From positions 5,887,501 through 5,951,500 of the forward strand of contig NZ_CP117437.1 of assembly GCF_030687535.1 (NCBI RefSeq): a DNA stretch of 64,000 nucleotides, in the 5' to 3' direction. The notes beneath the pieces were generated by a model, which was not told the DNA's origin, did no database searches, and saw only the letters and a program-made list of their open reading frames with translations. Positions 42,572-52,125 of the stretch are shown here, in pieces; within the stretch, counting starts at the first letter, position 1; every line of letters starts with the position of its first letter. The stretch is from Pseudomonas sp. FP2335. GTDB taxonomy: Bacteria; Pseudomonadota; Gammaproteobacteria; Pseudomonadales; Pseudomonadaceae. A program made the position numbers and the translations under genes.

Positions 42572-43135
42572 GTGCCGCACTCAATCGCCCTGCCCGATGC
42601 TTGCCAATGGCTGACCCAGAGCCTTCTGTCCCCAATGCCTGCGCCCCTGACCGTCAACTGGCTGTTCAACGAAGACTCGCTGACGCGCCGGCTGACGTGG
42701 CTGTCCAACGACGGTTTCAGCGTGACACCGCTGTTCGAGGGCTGGCAGCCGCTGCGTGACGACGAATGCGCCGCGCTGGAACTGGCCCCTGCCAGCGTCG
42801 GTTGGGTGCGCGAAGTGTATTTACGCGGGCACGGCCAGCCGTGGGTGTTTGCCCGCAGCGTGGCGTCGCGCAGCGCATTGCAGGGCGATGGCTTGCACAT
42901 GGATCAACTGGGCAGCCGCTCGCTGGGCGAATTGCTGTTTTGCGACCAGGCATTCACCCGCCAAGCCATCGAGGTGTGCCACTACCCGCGCCAATGGCTG
43001 CCCACCGCGGATCAGGCCGACGGGCTGTGGGGCCGTCGCTCGCGCTTCGATCGCGGCGCGCTGAGCATTCTGGTCGCGGAAATCTTCCTGCCGAACTTCT
43101 GGCACGCGTTGCACGCCCATCCGGAGAACTGCTGA
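42572..43135 (+). CDS. ubiC: Chorismate lyase UbiC
   Basis: Converts chorismate to 4-hydroxybenzoate and pyruvate, the first committed step of ubiquinone synthesis. 187 residues from GTG 42572. Family features include [33 protein letters not shown] (arginine that binds the carboxylate), [11 protein letters not shown] and [20 protein letters not shown], with the late glutamate. The stop shares one base with the ubiA start (TGATG). Divergent from the rubredoxin operon. Confidence 0.95.
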   Translation: MPHSIALPDACQWLTQSLLSPMPAPLTVNWLFNEDSLTRRLTWLSNDGFSVTPLFEGWQPLRDDECAALELAPASVGWVREVYLRGHGQPWVFARSVASRSALQGDGLHMDQLGSRSLGELLFCDQAFTRQAIEVCHYPRQWLPTADQADGLWGRRSRFDRGALSILVAEIFLPNFWHALHAHPENC

Positions 43136-44025
43136 TGTATCAACGCCTGCTCAAGTCCCTGAACCGCTTGAACCCCAGGGCCTGGGATTTCATTCAACTG
43201 ACCCGCATGGACAAGCCCATCGGCATCTACCTGCTGCTGTGGCCGACGCTGTGGGCGTTGTGGATTGCCGGCAAGGGTTCGCCGTCCTTCATCAATATCG
43301 TGATTTTCGTACTCGGCGTGGTGCTGACCCGCGCCGGCGGTTGCGTGATCAATGACTGGGCCGACCGCAAGGTCGACGGCCATGTGAAACGCACCGAGCA
43401 ACGCCCGCTGGTGAGCGGCAAGATCAGTTCGAAAGAGCCGCTGGTGTTTTTCGCGGTGCTGATGGGCATCAGTTTCCTGCTGGTGTTGCTGACCAACGCC
43501 ACCACCATCCTGCTGTCCCTGGGCGGCCTGGCCCTGGCGGCGAGCTACCCGTTCATGAAGCGCTATACCTATTACCCGCAGGTGGTGCTGGGCGCGGCGT
43601 TTTCCTGGGGCATGCCGATGGCGTTCACCGCCGAGACCGGCAGCCTGCCTGCCACTGCCTGGCTGCTCTACATCGCGAACCTGCTGTGGACGGTAGGTTA
43701 CGACACGTATTACGCGATGACCGACCGCGATGACGACTTGAAGATCGGCGTGAAATCCACCGCCATCCTGTTCGGCGATGCCGATCGCGTGATTATCCTG
43801 ACCCTGCAAGGGCTGGCGCTGGCGTGCCTGTTGCTGGCCGGGGCGCGGTTTGAGCTGGGGGGCTGGTTCCACCTGGGGCTGCTGGCCGCGGCGGGCTGTT
43901 TTGCGTGGGAGTTCTGGTACACGCGGGACAGGGATCGGATGAAGTGCTTCAAGGCGTTTTTGCACAACCACTGGGCGGGGTTGGCGATTTTTGTCGGGAT
44001 TGTGTTGGATTACGGGTTTCGCTAA
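43135..44025 (+). CDS. ubiA: 4-Hydroxybenzoate polyprenyltransferase UbiA
   Basis: Integral membrane enzyme that prenylates 4-hydroxybenzoate, the second step of ubiquinone synthesis. 296 residues with about eight transmembrane helices and both aspartate-rich motifs: [15 protein letters not shown] (first) and [16 protein letters not shown] (second). ATG 43135 overlaps the ubiC stop, so the two enzymes are translationally coupled. The open frame reaches 42766 inside ubiC; that part is a shadow. Confidence 0.97.
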   Translation: MYQRLLKSLNRLNPRAWDFIQLTRMDKPIGIYLLLWPTLWALWIAGKGSPSFINIVIFVLGVVLTRAGGCVINDWADRKVDGHVKRTEQRPLVSGKISSKEPLVFFAVLMGISFLLVLLTNATTILLSLGGLALAASYPFMKRYTYYPQVVLGAAFSWGMPMAFTAETGSLPATAWLLYIANLLWTVGYDTYYAMTDRDDDLKIGVKSTAILFGDADRVIILTLQGLALACLLLAGARFELGGWFHLGLLAAAGCFAWEFWYTRDRDRMKCFKAFLHNHWAGLAIFVGIVLDYGFR

Positions 44026-44050
44026 GTGCCATTTTTTGTAGTGACTGAAC

Positions 44051-44132
44051 GATCGCCTTCGCGGGCAAGCCCGCTCCCACATTTTGATCGGTGAATACAC
44101 TCAAAGTGTGGGAGCGGGCTTGCCCGCGATGC
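44051..44132. repeat. REPIN variant after ubiA
   Basis: Inverted REP units in the variant form GCGGGCAAGCCCGCTCCCAC, with about 25 bases between. It lies between convergent genes. Confidence 0.88.
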
Positions 44133-44151
44133 TTTTAGTGGCTCCGCTGGC

Positions 44152-44529
44152 TCAAGGCTTGATCACATGCCACGCCCCACCCTTGCCATCACCGGTCTTG
44201 TCCCCGGCCTTCTTGTCATCCTTGTAGGTGTACACCGGCTTGCCTTTGTAAGCCCACTGACTGGTCTGGTCATCACGGGTGATCACCGTCCAGTCGCCCA
44301 TCGACTTGTCAGTGGATTCAGCCATCAGTGGCGGCCAGTTCATCGCGCACTGGTCCTTGCACACTGACTTGCCGTCGGCATCCTTGTCGAAGGTGTAGAG
44401 CGTCATCCCTTTGTGATCCACCAGCATCCCGTCTTTAGTCATCGCCGGGTCCATCGCGAAGGCCAGGCTCGGCAGCGCCAACGCCGCCGTTACCAACAGG
44501 GCCTTCCAGGAAACAGTACTGTAAGTCAT
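44152..44529 (-). CDS. Secreted small protein with COG4315-type repeats
   Basis: 125 residues from ATG 44529 with a cleavable signal peptide (WKALLVTAALALPSLAFA). Two copies of the YTYD/F-type motif follow (GMTLYTFDKDADGKSVCKDQ and GKPVYTYKDDKKAGDKTGDG), with a cysteine pair in CKDQCAMNWPP. This is the pattern of the 'secreted repeat' family (COG4315), often annotated as lipoprotein, but there is no lipobox here. Function unknown; periplasmic. Divergent from phoB, with the Pho box between them, so phosphate control is possible but unproved. Confidence 0.8.
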   Translation of the reverse strand: MTYSTVSWKALLVTAALALPSLAFAMDPAMTKDGMLVDHKGMTLYTFDKDADGKSVCKDQCAMNWPPLMAESTDKSMGDWTVITRDDQTSQWAYKGKPVYTYKDDKKAGDKTGDGKGGAWHVIKP

Positions 44530-44611
44530 CGGAACCTTCCTTTTGTGGTTGTCAGGATTCGGACTCAAAGCGTAGCCCACAGAGACGCAGATTGCCCAAG
44601 CGACTAAATTA

Positions 44612-44643
44612 CTGTCACACGACTGCAATAATTCCGTTATCTA
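44612..44643 (+). promoter_or_regulatory. Pho box and -10 of the phoB promoter
   Basis: CTGTCAC-ACGA-CTGCAAT (44612-44629) fits the PhoB site (two CTGTCAT repeats 4 bases apart), with a TATCTA (44638-44643) at the place of a -10. It lies 40 bases before the phoB ATG and points to autoregulation. Confidence 0.7.
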
Positions 44644-44682
44644 ATGCGGCGCAAGACAGTTAAATGACAAGAGGATTTAGGC

Positions 44683-45372
44683 ATGGTTGGCAGGAGCATT
44701 CTGATCGTTGACGACGAAGCGCCCATCCGCGAGATGATCGCCGTTGCGTTGGAAATGGCCGGCTACGACTGCCTGGAGGCGGAAAACTCCCAGCAGGCCC
44801 ATGCCATTATCGTCGACCGCAAGCCCGACCTGATCCTGCTCGACTGGATGCTGCCCGGCACCTCCGGCATCGAATTGGCCCGCCGTCTCAAGCGTGACGA
44901 ACTGACCGGGGACATCCCGATCATCATGCTCACCGCCAAGGGCGAAGAGGACAACAAGATCCAGGGCCTGGAAGTCGGCGCCGATGACTACATCACCAAG
45001 CCGTTTTCCCCACGCGAGCTGGTAGCGCGCCTGAAAGCCGTCCTGCGTCGCGCCGGGCCTACCGATGGCGAAGCGCCGATTGAAGTCGGCGGCCTGATCC
45101 TCGACCCCATCAGCCACCGCGTGACCATCGATGGCACGCCGGCCGAGATGGGCCCCACCGAATACCGCCTGCTGCAATTTTTCATGACCCACCAGGAACG
45201 CGCCTACACCCGCGGCCAGCTGCTCGATCAGGTCTGGGGCGGCAACGTGTACGTGGAGGAGCGCACCGTGGACGTGCATATCCGTCGCCTGCGCAAAGCC
45301 TTGGGCGATGCCTACGAGAATCTGGTACAAACCGTGCGCGGCACGGGCTACCGCTTCTCCACCAAAGGCTGA
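44683..45372 (+). CDS. phoB: Phosphate regulon response regulator PhoB
   Basis: PhoB binds Pho boxes and activates phosphate-starvation genes when phosphorylated by PhoR. 229 residues: receiver domain with acidic pocket D10-D11, phosphorylated D54 (LLDWMLPG), T84 and K106 (YITKPF), then an OmpR-type winged helix ([20 protein letters not shown] and [12 protein letters not shown]). ATG 44683 is preceded by AAGAGGA. phoR follows in the same operon. Confidence 0.98.
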   Translation: MVGRSILIVDDEAPIREMIAVALEMAGYDCLEAENSQQAHAIIVDRKPDLILLDWMLPGTSGIELARRLKRDELTGDIPIIMLTAKGEEDNKIQGLEVGADDYITKPFSPRELVARLKAVLRRAGPTDGEAPIEVGGLILDPISHRVTIDGTPAEMGPTEYRLLQFFMTHQERAYTRGQLLDQVWGGNVYVEERTVDVHIRRLRKALGDAYENLVQTVRGTGYRFSTKG

Positions 45373-45418
45373 GCCAGCCCCTTACCCTCCTAAACAGCTG
45401 ACAAGGACGCATGTTTAA

Positions 45419-46741
45419 GTGAACCAAAACTGGCACGGCACCCTGATCCGCCACATGCTCCTGCTGGTCACCGGCTGCCTGCTGGTCGGCCTGATCAGCG
45501 GTTATTACGGCTGGAGCCTGGCCATCGGCATCGGCCTGTACCTGGGCTGGACTCTCAAGCAATTGCTGCGCTTGCATGAATGGCTGCGCCAGCACAAACC
45601 CGACGAAGCACCGCCCGACGGCTACGGCCTGTGGGGCGAGGTGTTCGACAGCATCTACCACCTGCAACGCCGCGACCAACGGGTGCGCGGGCGCCTGCAA
45701 GCGGTGATCGACCGGGTGCAGGAGTCCACCGCAGCGCTGAAAGACGCGGTGATCATGCTCGACAGCGACGGCAACCTGGAATGGTGGAACCGCGCCGCCG
45801 AAACCCTGCTGGGCCTCAAGACGCCCCAGGACAGCGGCCAGCCGGTGACCAACCTGGTACGCCATCCGCGCTTCAAGGAATACTTCGAGCAGGACAACTA
45901 CGAAGAAGCCCTGGAAATCCCCTCGCCCACCAATGACCGCGTGCGCATCCAGCTGTACCTGACGCGCTATGGCAACAACGAACACCTGATGCTGGTCCGC
46001 GACGTGACCCGCATCCACCAGCTCGAACAGATGCGCAAGGACTTCGTCGCCAACGTCTCCCACGAGCTGCGTACACCGTTGACGGTGATCTGTGGCTACC
46101 TGGAGACGCTGCTGGACAATGTCGACGAGATCAACCCGCGCTGGAGCCGGGCGCTGCAACAGATGCAGCAGCAAGGCTCACGTATGCAGACCCTGCTCAA
46201 TGACCTGTTGCTGTTGGCCAAGCTGGAGGCGACCGACTACCCGTCGGACAACCAGCCGGTGGCCGTACAAACCCTGTTGCAGACCATCAAGCACGACGCC
46301 CAGGCCCTCTCCGGCCAACGCGGCCAGCAGATCACCCTGGAAGCCGACCCGTCGGTGCTGCTCAAAGGCAGCGAAGGTGAGTTGCGCAGCGCGTTTTCCA
46401 ACCTGGTGTTCAACGCCGTCAAGTACACCCAGGACAAGGGCACCATCCGCATCCGCTGGTGGGCCGATGAACAAGGCGCCCACTTGAGCGTGCAGGATTC
46501 CGGCATCGGCATCGACGCCAAGCACCTGCCGCGCCTGACCGAGCGTTTCTACCGCGTCGACTCCAGCCGCAACTCCAACACCGGCGGCACCGGGCTTGGC
46601 CTGGCAATCGTCAAGCATGTGCTACTGCGCCACCGTGCGCGCCTGGAAATCAGCAGTGTACTGGGCCATGGCAGCACGTTTACCTGCCACTTTGCGCCGG
46701 CGCAGGTGACCCGCTCGCGCGTCCTCGGCACCGACGAATAA
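45419..46741 (+). CDS. phoR: Phosphate regulon sensor kinase PhoR
   Basis: Membrane kinase that phosphorylates or dephosphorylates PhoB under control of the Pst transporter and PhoU. 440 residues from GTG 45419: two N-terminal transmembrane segments (about 12-30 and 32-50), a short linker, a PAS domain (about 95-200, VIMLDSDGNLEWWN), an H box with H215 (FVANVSHELRTPLT) and the ATPase domain (NLVFNAVKYT, DSGIGID, GTGLGLAIVK). There is no large periplasmic sensor domain, as usual. The GTG start overlaps a four-codon frame ATG-TTT-AAG-TGA (45411-45422). Confidence 0.96.
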   Translation: MNQNWHGTLIRHMLLLVTGCLLVGLISGYYGWSLAIGIGLYLGWTLKQLLRLHEWLRQHKPDEAPPDGYGLWGEVFDSIYHLQRRDQRVRGRLQAVIDRVQESTAALKDAVIMLDSDGNLEWWNRAAETLLGLKTPQDSGQPVTNLVRHPRFKEYFEQDNYEEALEIPSPTNDRVRIQLYLTRYGNNEHLMLVRDVTRIHQLEQMRKDFVANVSHELRTPLTVICGYLETLLDNVDEINPRWSRALQQMQQQGSRMQTLLNDLLLLAKLEATDYPSDNQPVAVQTLLQTIKHDAQALSGQRGQQITLEADPSVLLKGSEGELRSAFSNLVFNAVKYTQDKGTIRIRWWADEQGAHLSVQDSGIGIDAKHLPRLTERFYRVDSSRNSNTGGTGLGLAIVKHVLLRHRARLEISSVLGHGSTFTCHFAPAQVTRSRVLGTDE

Positions 46742-46763
46742 CCCGAATACACCACTGGATTAA

Positions 46764-46886
46764 ATGTGGGAGCTGGCTTTTGTGGGTGCGGGCTTGCTCG
46801 CGAAGGCGGTGTATCAGTCAACACATCCTTTTCTGACAAACCGCCTTCGCGAGCAAGCCCGCTCCCACACAAGCCCGCTCCCACAG
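46764..46886. repeat. REPIN with extra REP halves after phoR
   Basis: Central inverted pair (GCGGGCTTGCTCGCGAAGGC and complement) with a degenerate half copy on the left (TGTGGGAGCTGGCTT) and an extra half copy on the right (AAGCCCGCTCCCACA). The 267-base gap holds nothing else obvious. Confidence 0.88.
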
Positions 46887-47009
46887 TGGATTTGCGACGT
46901 ATCGGACTAGGCAAGCGCCCCATCAGCCGCTACATTGGCCGACTTGCGTCCGCGTTTGCGGGCCACCTGTTAACCCTTATTGAACACACGGAACCTGCAA
47001 AACCCCATC

Positions 47010-48350
47010 ATGGACCCTTCCCCTGGTATCACCCTCGCTACACTCTTCGCCGACTTCGGCATGATTCTTTTTGCACTGATCCTGGTACTGCTCAACGGTT
47101 TTTTCGTTGCGGCGGAATTTGCCATGGTCAAACTGCGCTCCACCCGGGTCGAGGCCATCGCCCACACCAACGGCTGGCGCGGGCAGATCCTGCGCACCGT
47201 GCACAGCCAGCTCGACGCCTACCTGTCGGCCTGCCAGTTGGGTATCACCCTCGCCTCCCTGGGCCTGGGCTGGGTCGGCGAACCGGCGTTTGCGCATATC
47301 CTCGAGCCGCTGCTGGGCGCCGCGGGCGTCGAGTCGCCGGAAGTGATCAAGGGCGTATCGTTCTTCGCTGCATTCTTTGTGATTTCCTACCTGCACATCG
47401 TGGTCGGCGAACTGGCGCCCAAGTCCTGGGCGATCCGCAAACCGGAGTTGTTGTCGCTGTGGACGGCGGTGCCGCTGTACCTGTTCTATTGGGCGATGTA
47501 CCCGGCGATCTACCTGCTCAACGCCAGTGCCAACGCGATCCTGCGTATCGCCGGCCAAGGCGAGCCCGGCCCGCACCATGAACACCATTACAGCCGCGAA
47601 GAACTCAAGCTGATCCTGCACTCCAGCCGTGGCCAGGACCCCAGCGACCAAGGCATGCGCGTACTGGCCTCGGCCGTGGAAATGGGCGAACTGGAAGTGG
47701 TCGACTGGGCCAACTCCCGGGAAGACCTGGTGACCCTGGATTTCAATGCCCCGCTCAAGGAAATCCTCGCGCTGTTCCGCCGCCACAAATTCAGCCGCTA
47801 CCCGGTGTATGACGCGGTGCGCAACGAATTCGTGGGCCTGCTGCACATCAAGGATTTGCTGCTGGAACTGGCGGCTTTGGACCACATCCCCGAGTCGTTC
47901 AACCTGGCCGAGCTGACCCGCCCGCTGGAGCGCGTGTCGCGGCATATGCCGTTGTCGCAGCTGCTGGAGCAGTTCCGCAAGGGCGGCGCACACTTCGCCC
48001 TGGTGGAAGAAGCCGACGGCAAGATCATCGGCTACCTGACCATGGAAGACGTGCTGGAAGTGCTGGTGGGCGACATCCAGGATGAACACCGCAAGGCCGA
48101 GCGCGGCATCCTGGCCTATCAGCCGGGCAAGCTGTTGGTGCGTGGCGACACGCCGCTGTTCAAGATTGAGCGCCTGCTGGGCATCGATCTGGACCACATC
48201 GAAGCCGAAACCCTGGCCGGCCTGATCTACGAAACCCTGAAACGGGTGCCGGAAGAAGAAGAAGTGCTGGAAGTCGAAGGCTTGCGGATCATCATCAAGA
48301 AGATGAAAGGGCCAAAGATCGTATTGGCCAAGGTCCTGCTACTGGATTGA
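47010..48350 (+). CDS. CorC/HlyC-type CNNM protein (DUF21, CBS pair, transporter-associated domain)
   Basis: 446 residues from ATG 47010. Residues about 1-190 form the DUF21 (CNNM) membrane domain with several helices and the signatures NGFFVAAEFAMVKLRSTRVE and SCQLGITLASLGLGWVGEPA. A pair of CBS domains follows (about 215-335; FSRYPVYDAVRNEFVGLLHIKDLL, KIIGYLTMEDVLEVLVGDIQDE), then a CorC_HlyC domain (about 350-440). The family is linked with Mg2+/Co2+ export; the old name 'haemolysin' is misleading. The frame starts at TTG 46980, but ATG 47010 is the natural start. Confidence 0.9.
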   Translation: MDPSPGITLATLFADFGMILFALILVLLNGFFVAAEFAMVKLRSTRVEAIAHTNGWRGQILRTVHSQLDAYLSACQLGITLASLGLGWVGEPAFAHILEPLLGAAGVESPEVIKGVSFFAAFFVISYLHIVVGELAPKSWAIRKPELLSLWTAVPLYLFYWAMYPAIYLLNASANAILRIAGQGEPGPHHEHHYSREELKLILHSSRGQDPSDQGMRVLASAVEMGELEVVDWANSREDLVTLDFNAPLKEILALFRRHKFSRYPVYDAVRNEFVGLLHIKDLLLELAALDHIPESFNLAELTRPLERVSRHMPLSQLLEQFRKGGAHFALVEEADGKIIGYLTMEDVLEVLVGDIQDEHRKAERGILAYQPGKLLVRGDTPLFKIERLLGIDLDHIEAETLAGLIYETLKRVPEEEEVLEVEGLRIIIKKMKGPKIVLAKVLLLD

Positions 48351-48353
48351 GCC

Positions 48354-49016
48354 TCAGTTGCCCAACGCAAAGTTGGGCAATGCGCCCACCGGCTGGTTGA
48401 ACTCATACGGGATCGACACCAGCCCCGCCTCACTGGCGCGCTGCACCACAAAATGCAGATGCGGCCCGCTGCTGTTGCCGGTATTGCCCGACAGCGCCAG
48501 CGGGCTGCCCACCGCGACCCGTTGCCCCACCCGAACGCTGACCGAACCTTGCTTGAGGTGCAGGTACACGCCCTCGGTGCCGTCATCATGGCGCACCCGC
48601 ACAAAATTTCCCGACGCATCGTTGCCACGTCCGGCCTGCTGGTTCTCGGTTTTCACCACCACGCCGCTGCGCGCCGCGATGATCGGCGTGCCTTCGGGCA
48701 TGGCGATGTCCATGGCGTAGCGGCTTTTGGCGTCGGTATGGCTGAAGCTGCCGTTGGGCCCTTGGCTCAGACGGAACGGCCCACCGCGCCAGGGCAGCGG
48801 GTAGCGGTAGGCTTGCGACGAGTAAGTGGGCTTGGGTCTATCAAGCACGGGCCGCTCGGGCTTGCGCTCCTGGATCACGAACGCCTGCGCCCCGGGGGTT
48901 TGCCGGTCGCTGTAAACCACGTTGCCGTTGGCATCGACTGATTTGTAGACGGTCATGGCCTGGGCCGACATGGCAACCGTGGCCAGCCCGCAGCACAGCA
49001 AGCAGCGCATGAGCAT
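48354..49016 (-). CDS. Periplasmic M23-family peptidase with DUF4124 domain
   Basis: 220 residues. A signal peptide (MRCLLCCGLATVAMSAQA) is followed by a DUF4124-type segment (MTVYKSVDANGNVVYSDRQTPGAQ), a proline-rich linker and a LytM/M23 domain: SHTDAKSRYAMDIAMPEGTPI (H and D metal ligands), GVYLHLKQGSVSVRVGQRV and GPHLHFVVQ (the HxH motif). It should cleave or bind peptidoglycan cross-bridges. The zinc ligands appear present, so it is probably active. Convergent with the CorC-like gene, with only 3 bases between the stops. Confidence 0.9.
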   Translation of the reverse strand: MLMRCLLCCGLATVAMSAQAMTVYKSVDANGNVVYSDRQTPGAQAFVIQERKPERPVLDRPKPTYSSQAYRYPLPWRGGPFRLSQGPNGSFSHTDAKSRYAMDIAMPEGTPIIAARSGVVVKTENQQAGRGNDASGNFVRVRHDDGTEGVYLHLKQGSVSVRVGQRVAVGSPLALSGNTGNSSGPHLHFVVQRASEAGLVSIPYEFNQPVGALPNFALGN

Positions 49017-49108
49017 GGTGTGAACCTGCCGAGATGAAACGGCAGGCTAGCAAGGAATCATGACAACTCTGTATGCGGCAAAGCAGATCAACCGTGGGTG
49101 CGGGCTTG

Positions 49109-49213
49109 GTGGGAGCGGGCTTGCTCGCGAATGCGGTGGGTCAGTCGGCACATGCATCAACTGGTACACCGCATTCGCGAGCAAGCCCGCTCCCACACAA
49201 GCCCGCTCCCACA
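49109..49213. repeat. REPIN with an extra REP half after the response regulator
   Basis: Inverted pair (GTGGGAGCGGGCTTGCTCGC and complement) with a truncated extra half (AAGCCCGCTCCCACA) at the right end. It lies between the M23 gene and the response-regulator gene. Confidence 0.88.
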
Positions 49214-49236
49214 ATGTTCAGGTGTCGCTCCTAAGG

Positions 49237-50151
49237 TTACGCACCCGGCACAAAATGCTTCTGCGCGGTGCCGCGGGCGATCAGGCGGGAGATGTAATCG
49301 AGCTTCTGCGCGTCCTGGTCGATAAACCGGAAGGTCAGTTGCAGCCAGTCGCTGTCGGGCTTGGGCTCGTGGGCGACGATGGCGTGCAGGTAGCCGTTGA
49401 GGCGTGCGACTTCGGCGTTGTCGCCTTGCTCAAGGTCGAGCACGGCGCTTTCCAATACCTGGGGCAGGACCTCACCGCGACGCACCACCAACAGCGCCTC
49501 CTTGATGCTCAGGCCCTTGATCACACATTGCTGGGTGCCACTGGACAGGCGCAACTGGCCCTGGCCGCGCCCAGCCGCCGGCGCGGCCGCCGCGGCAGGT
49601 GCCTGCACCGGCTGGCTGTTGAGCAGGCCTCGGTTCGGCGCAGGCGCGGGGGCGGCGGCCGGCGCCGTGCGAGCGGCTTCGGGTTTGCCGCCGGTCAGGG
49701 CGCTCAGGGAGTCGTTGCCGAAAGCCGAGTTCATCTTGGTCGGTGCGCTGGCAACCAGGGCGTCGAGGCGGCCGACCTTGTGCAGGGCCTGCTTGACCTT
49801 GTTCAGCAACTGCTCGTTGGTGAATGGCTTGCTGACATAGCCGGAAACCCCGGCCTGGATCGCCTGGACCACGTTTTCCTTGTCGCCACGGCTGGTCACC
49901 ATCACGAACGGCATGGCTTTGAGATGAGGCTGTTCGCGGCACCAGGTCAACAGCTCAAGGCCGGACATCTCGGGCATTTCCCAGTCGCACAGCACCAGGT
50001 CGAACGTCTCGCGCATCAGGATGGTCTGGGCCTTCTTGCCGTTCACCGCATCTTCAAGCTTGATCCCAGGGAAGTAGTTGCGCAGGCACTTCTTCACCAG
50101 ATCGCGGATAAACGAGGCGTCATCCACCACCAATACACTGACTTTACTCAT
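49237..50151 (-). CDS. CheY-type response regulator with PilZ-like C-terminal domain
   Basis: 304 residues. The receiver domain (1-125) is complete: VVDDASFIRDLVKK, LVLCDWEMPEMSG (phosphorylated aspartate), VMVTSRG and GYVSKPFTNEQL. A linker rich in alanine and proline (about 150-190) leads to a PilZ-like region (RLSSGTQQCVIKGLSIKEALLVVRRGEVLPQ, read as QQCVIKGLSIKEALLVV). The usual c-di-GMP motifs RxxxR and D/NxSxxG are not clear, so binding is doubtful. No kinase is encoded beside it. In Pseudomonas this gene regularly stands next to phoU, but it has its own transcript: the phoU terminator lies between. Confidence 0.82.
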   Translation of the reverse strand: MSKVSVLVVDDASFIRDLVKKCLRNYFPGIKLEDAVNGKKAQTILMRETFDLVLCDWEMPEMSGLELLTWCREQPHLKAMPFVMVTSRGDKENVVQAIQAGVSGYVSKPFTNEQLLNKVKQALHKVGRLDALVASAPTKMNSAFGNDSLSALTGGKPEAARTAPAAAPAPAPNRGLLNSQPVQAPAAAAAPAAGRGQGQLRLSSGTQQCVIKGLSIKEALLVVRRGEVLPQVLESAVLDLEQGDNAEVARLNGYLHAIVAHEPKPDSDWLQLTFRFIDQDAQKLDYISRLIARGTAQKHFVPGA

Positions 50152-50272
50152 CGACCCTTCATCCTATAAAAACTTCGGCACGCAAGACGCCTGACTGGTG
50201 GCATTTTGCCAAAACTCGTTAGTCACAGCAGGACTTTATTACGCCTGCCGCGCAAAAAATTCAGAAGCCACA

Positions 50273-50301
50273 AACGAAAACGCCCGGCCAATGGCCGGGC
50301 G
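50273..50301 (-). terminator. Rho-independent terminator of the pst-phoU operon
   Basis: CGCCCGGCC (50281-50289) pairs perfectly with GGCCGGGCG (50293-50301) around AAT; on the minus strand TTTTCGTTTG follows. It lies 19 bases after the phoU stop. Confidence 0.9.
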
Positions 50302-50319
50302 TTAATTTCTCGGGCAACC

Positions 50320-51081
50320 TTACTTATCGTCAGATTCGCCGGGAACATTAGGGATTTGATCGGTCGAGCCTTCAACTTCGGCCTTCATGCGCTTGAGCCC
50401 CATGTGCCGTACGTCGGTGCCGCGCACCAAGTAGATCACCAGCTCCGAAATGTTGCGTGCGTGGTCGCCGATCCGCTCCAGCGAACGCAGTACCCAGATA
50501 ATGCTCAAGACCCGCGAGATAGAGCGCGGGTCTTCCATCATGTAGGTCGCCAGTTCACGCAACGCGGTCTTGTATTCGCGGTCGATGATCTTGTCGTACT
50601 GGGCGACGGACAGCGCCAGCTCGGCGTCGAAACGGGCGAACGCGTCCAGTGCATCACGCACCATATTGCGTACTTGGTCGCCAATGTGGCGCACTTCCAC
50701 ATAACCACGCGGCGCTTCGCCCTCTTCGCACAGCTGGATGGCACGACGAGCGATCTTGGTGGCTTCGTCGCCGATGCGCTCCAGGTCGATCACCGACTTG
50801 GAGATGCTGATGATCAAACGCAGGTCGGACGCCGCCGGCTGGCGACGGGCCAGAATGCGCAGGCATTCTTCGTCGATATTGCGTTCCATCTGGTTGATCT
50901 GGTCGTCGATCTCACGCACTTGCTGGGCCAGGCCCGAGTCGGCCTCGATCAGCGCGGTCACGGCGTCGTTGACTTGCTTCTCCACCAGACCGCCCATCGC
51001 CAGGAGGTGGCTGCGCACTTCCTCAAGCTCGGCGTTGAACTGCGCGGAGATGTGGTGGGTAAGGCCTTCTTTGCTAATCAT
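50320..51081 (-). CDS. phoU: Phosphate signalling protein PhoU
   Basis: PhoU connects the Pst transporter with PhoR and keeps the Pho regulon off when phosphate is plentiful. 253 residues forming two three-helix bundles, each with the metal-binding E/DxxxD motif (ERIGDEATKIARRA in the first and ERIGDHARNISELV in the second). Last gene of the operon, 70 bases after pstB. Confidence 0.98.
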   Translation of the reverse strand: MISKEGLTHHISAQFNAELEEVRSHLLAMGGLVEKQVNDAVTALIEADSGLAQQVREIDDQINQMERNIDEECLRILARRQPAASDLRLIISISKSVIDLERIGDEATKIARRAIQLCEEGEAPRGYVEVRHIGDQVRNMVRDALDAFARFDAELALSVAQYDKIIDREYKTALRELATYMMEDPRSISRVLSIIWVLRSLERIGDHARNISELVIYLVRGTDVRHMGLKRMKAEVEGSTDQIPNVPGESDDK

Positions 51082-51151
51082 GTTGGCGTCCTTGGAGCGT
51101 CCGGTAAGGTGCGGAGAACCGCAGCGTCAGTGCAATCAGAACCACGGCTGA

Positions 51152-51985
51152 CTAGCCGTAGCGACCGGTGATGTAGTCTTCGGTCTGCTTCTTCGCCGGA
51201 TTGGTGAACAGGGTATCGGTATCGCCGAATTCCACCAACTTGCCCATGTACATGAATGCGGTGTAGTCGGAAACCCGCGCCGCCTGTTGCATGTTGTGGG
51301 TCACGATGACGATGGTGAACTTGGATTTGAGCTCGTAGATCAGCTCTTCGACTTTCAGCGTCGAGATCGGGTCGAGTGCCGAGCACGGTTCGTCGAGCAG
51401 CAGTACCTCCGGCTCCACGGCGATGGTCCGTGCGATCACCAGACGTTGCTGCTGGCCGCCGGACAGGCCGAGTGCCGAATCGTGCAGGCGGTCCTTCACT
51501 TCGTCCCACAGCGCCGCGCCTTTCAAGGCCCACTCAACCGCTTCGTCGAGGATGCGTTTTTTGTTGATGCCCTGGATGCGCAGGCCGTAGACCACGTTTT
51601 CGTAGATGGTCTTGGGGAACGGGTTGGGCTTCTGGAACACCATGCCCACGCGACGACGCAGCTCGGCCACATCCTCGCCCTTGCGATAGATGTTGCTGCC
51701 GTAGAGGTTGATGGCGCCGTCGACGCGGCAACCGTCCACCAGGTCGTTCATGCGGTTGAAGGTGCGCAGCAGCGTGGACTTGCCGCAGCCCGACGGGCCG
51801 ATGAAGGCGGTCACGCGCTGCTTGGGGATGTTCATGCTGACGTCGAACAGCGCCTGCTTCTCACCGTAGTACAGGCTCAGGCCCGGTACTTCGATGGCCA
51901 CGGTTTCCTGGGCCAGGCTCAGGCTCTGCTTGTCGCGACCCAGGGCAGACATGTTGATGCCGTGGGAATGGGTTTCGTGTTGCAT
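51152..51985 (-). CDS. pstB: Phosphate ABC transporter ATPase PstB
   Basis: Powers phosphate import through PstCA. 277 residues with Walker [11 protein letters not shown]-loop VFQKPNPFP, signature LSGGQQQR, Walker [13 protein letters not shown] and switch VTHNM. The N-terminal extension of about 30 residues before the ABC core ([18 protein letters not shown]) is usual in pseudomonads. A REPIN separates it from pstA. Confidence 0.98.
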   Translation of the reverse strand: MQHETHSHGINMSALGRDKQSLSLAQETVAIEVPGLSLYYGEKQALFDVSMNIPKQRVTAFIGPSGCGKSTLLRTFNRMNDLVDGCRVDGAINLYGSNIYRKGEDVAELRRRVGMVFQKPNPFPKTIYENVVYGLRIQGINKKRILDEAVEWALKGAALWDEVKDRLHDSALGLSGGQQQRLVIARTIAVEPEVLLLDEPCSALDPISTLKVEELIYELKSKFTIVIVTHNMQQAARVSDYTAFMYMGKLVEFGDTDTLFTNPAKKQTEDYITGRYG

Positions 51986-52012
51986 GGGATGCTCCCTGTG
52001 CTACCAATTCGT

Positions 52013-52103
52013 TGTGTGGGAGCGGGCTTGCTCGCGAAGGCGTCCGGTCAGTCGACCTATGTGTTACTGAGACACCGCATTCGCGAGCAAGCCCGCTCCC
52101 ACA
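52013..52103. repeat. REPIN between pstA and pstB
   Basis: Inverted REP pair (GTGGGAGCGGGCTTGCTCGC and complement) inside the phosphate operon. It could tune the amount of pstB-phoU message relative to pstCA. Confidence 0.9.
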
Positions 52104-52125
52104 TTTAGTCCGCGTTCAATTCAGA

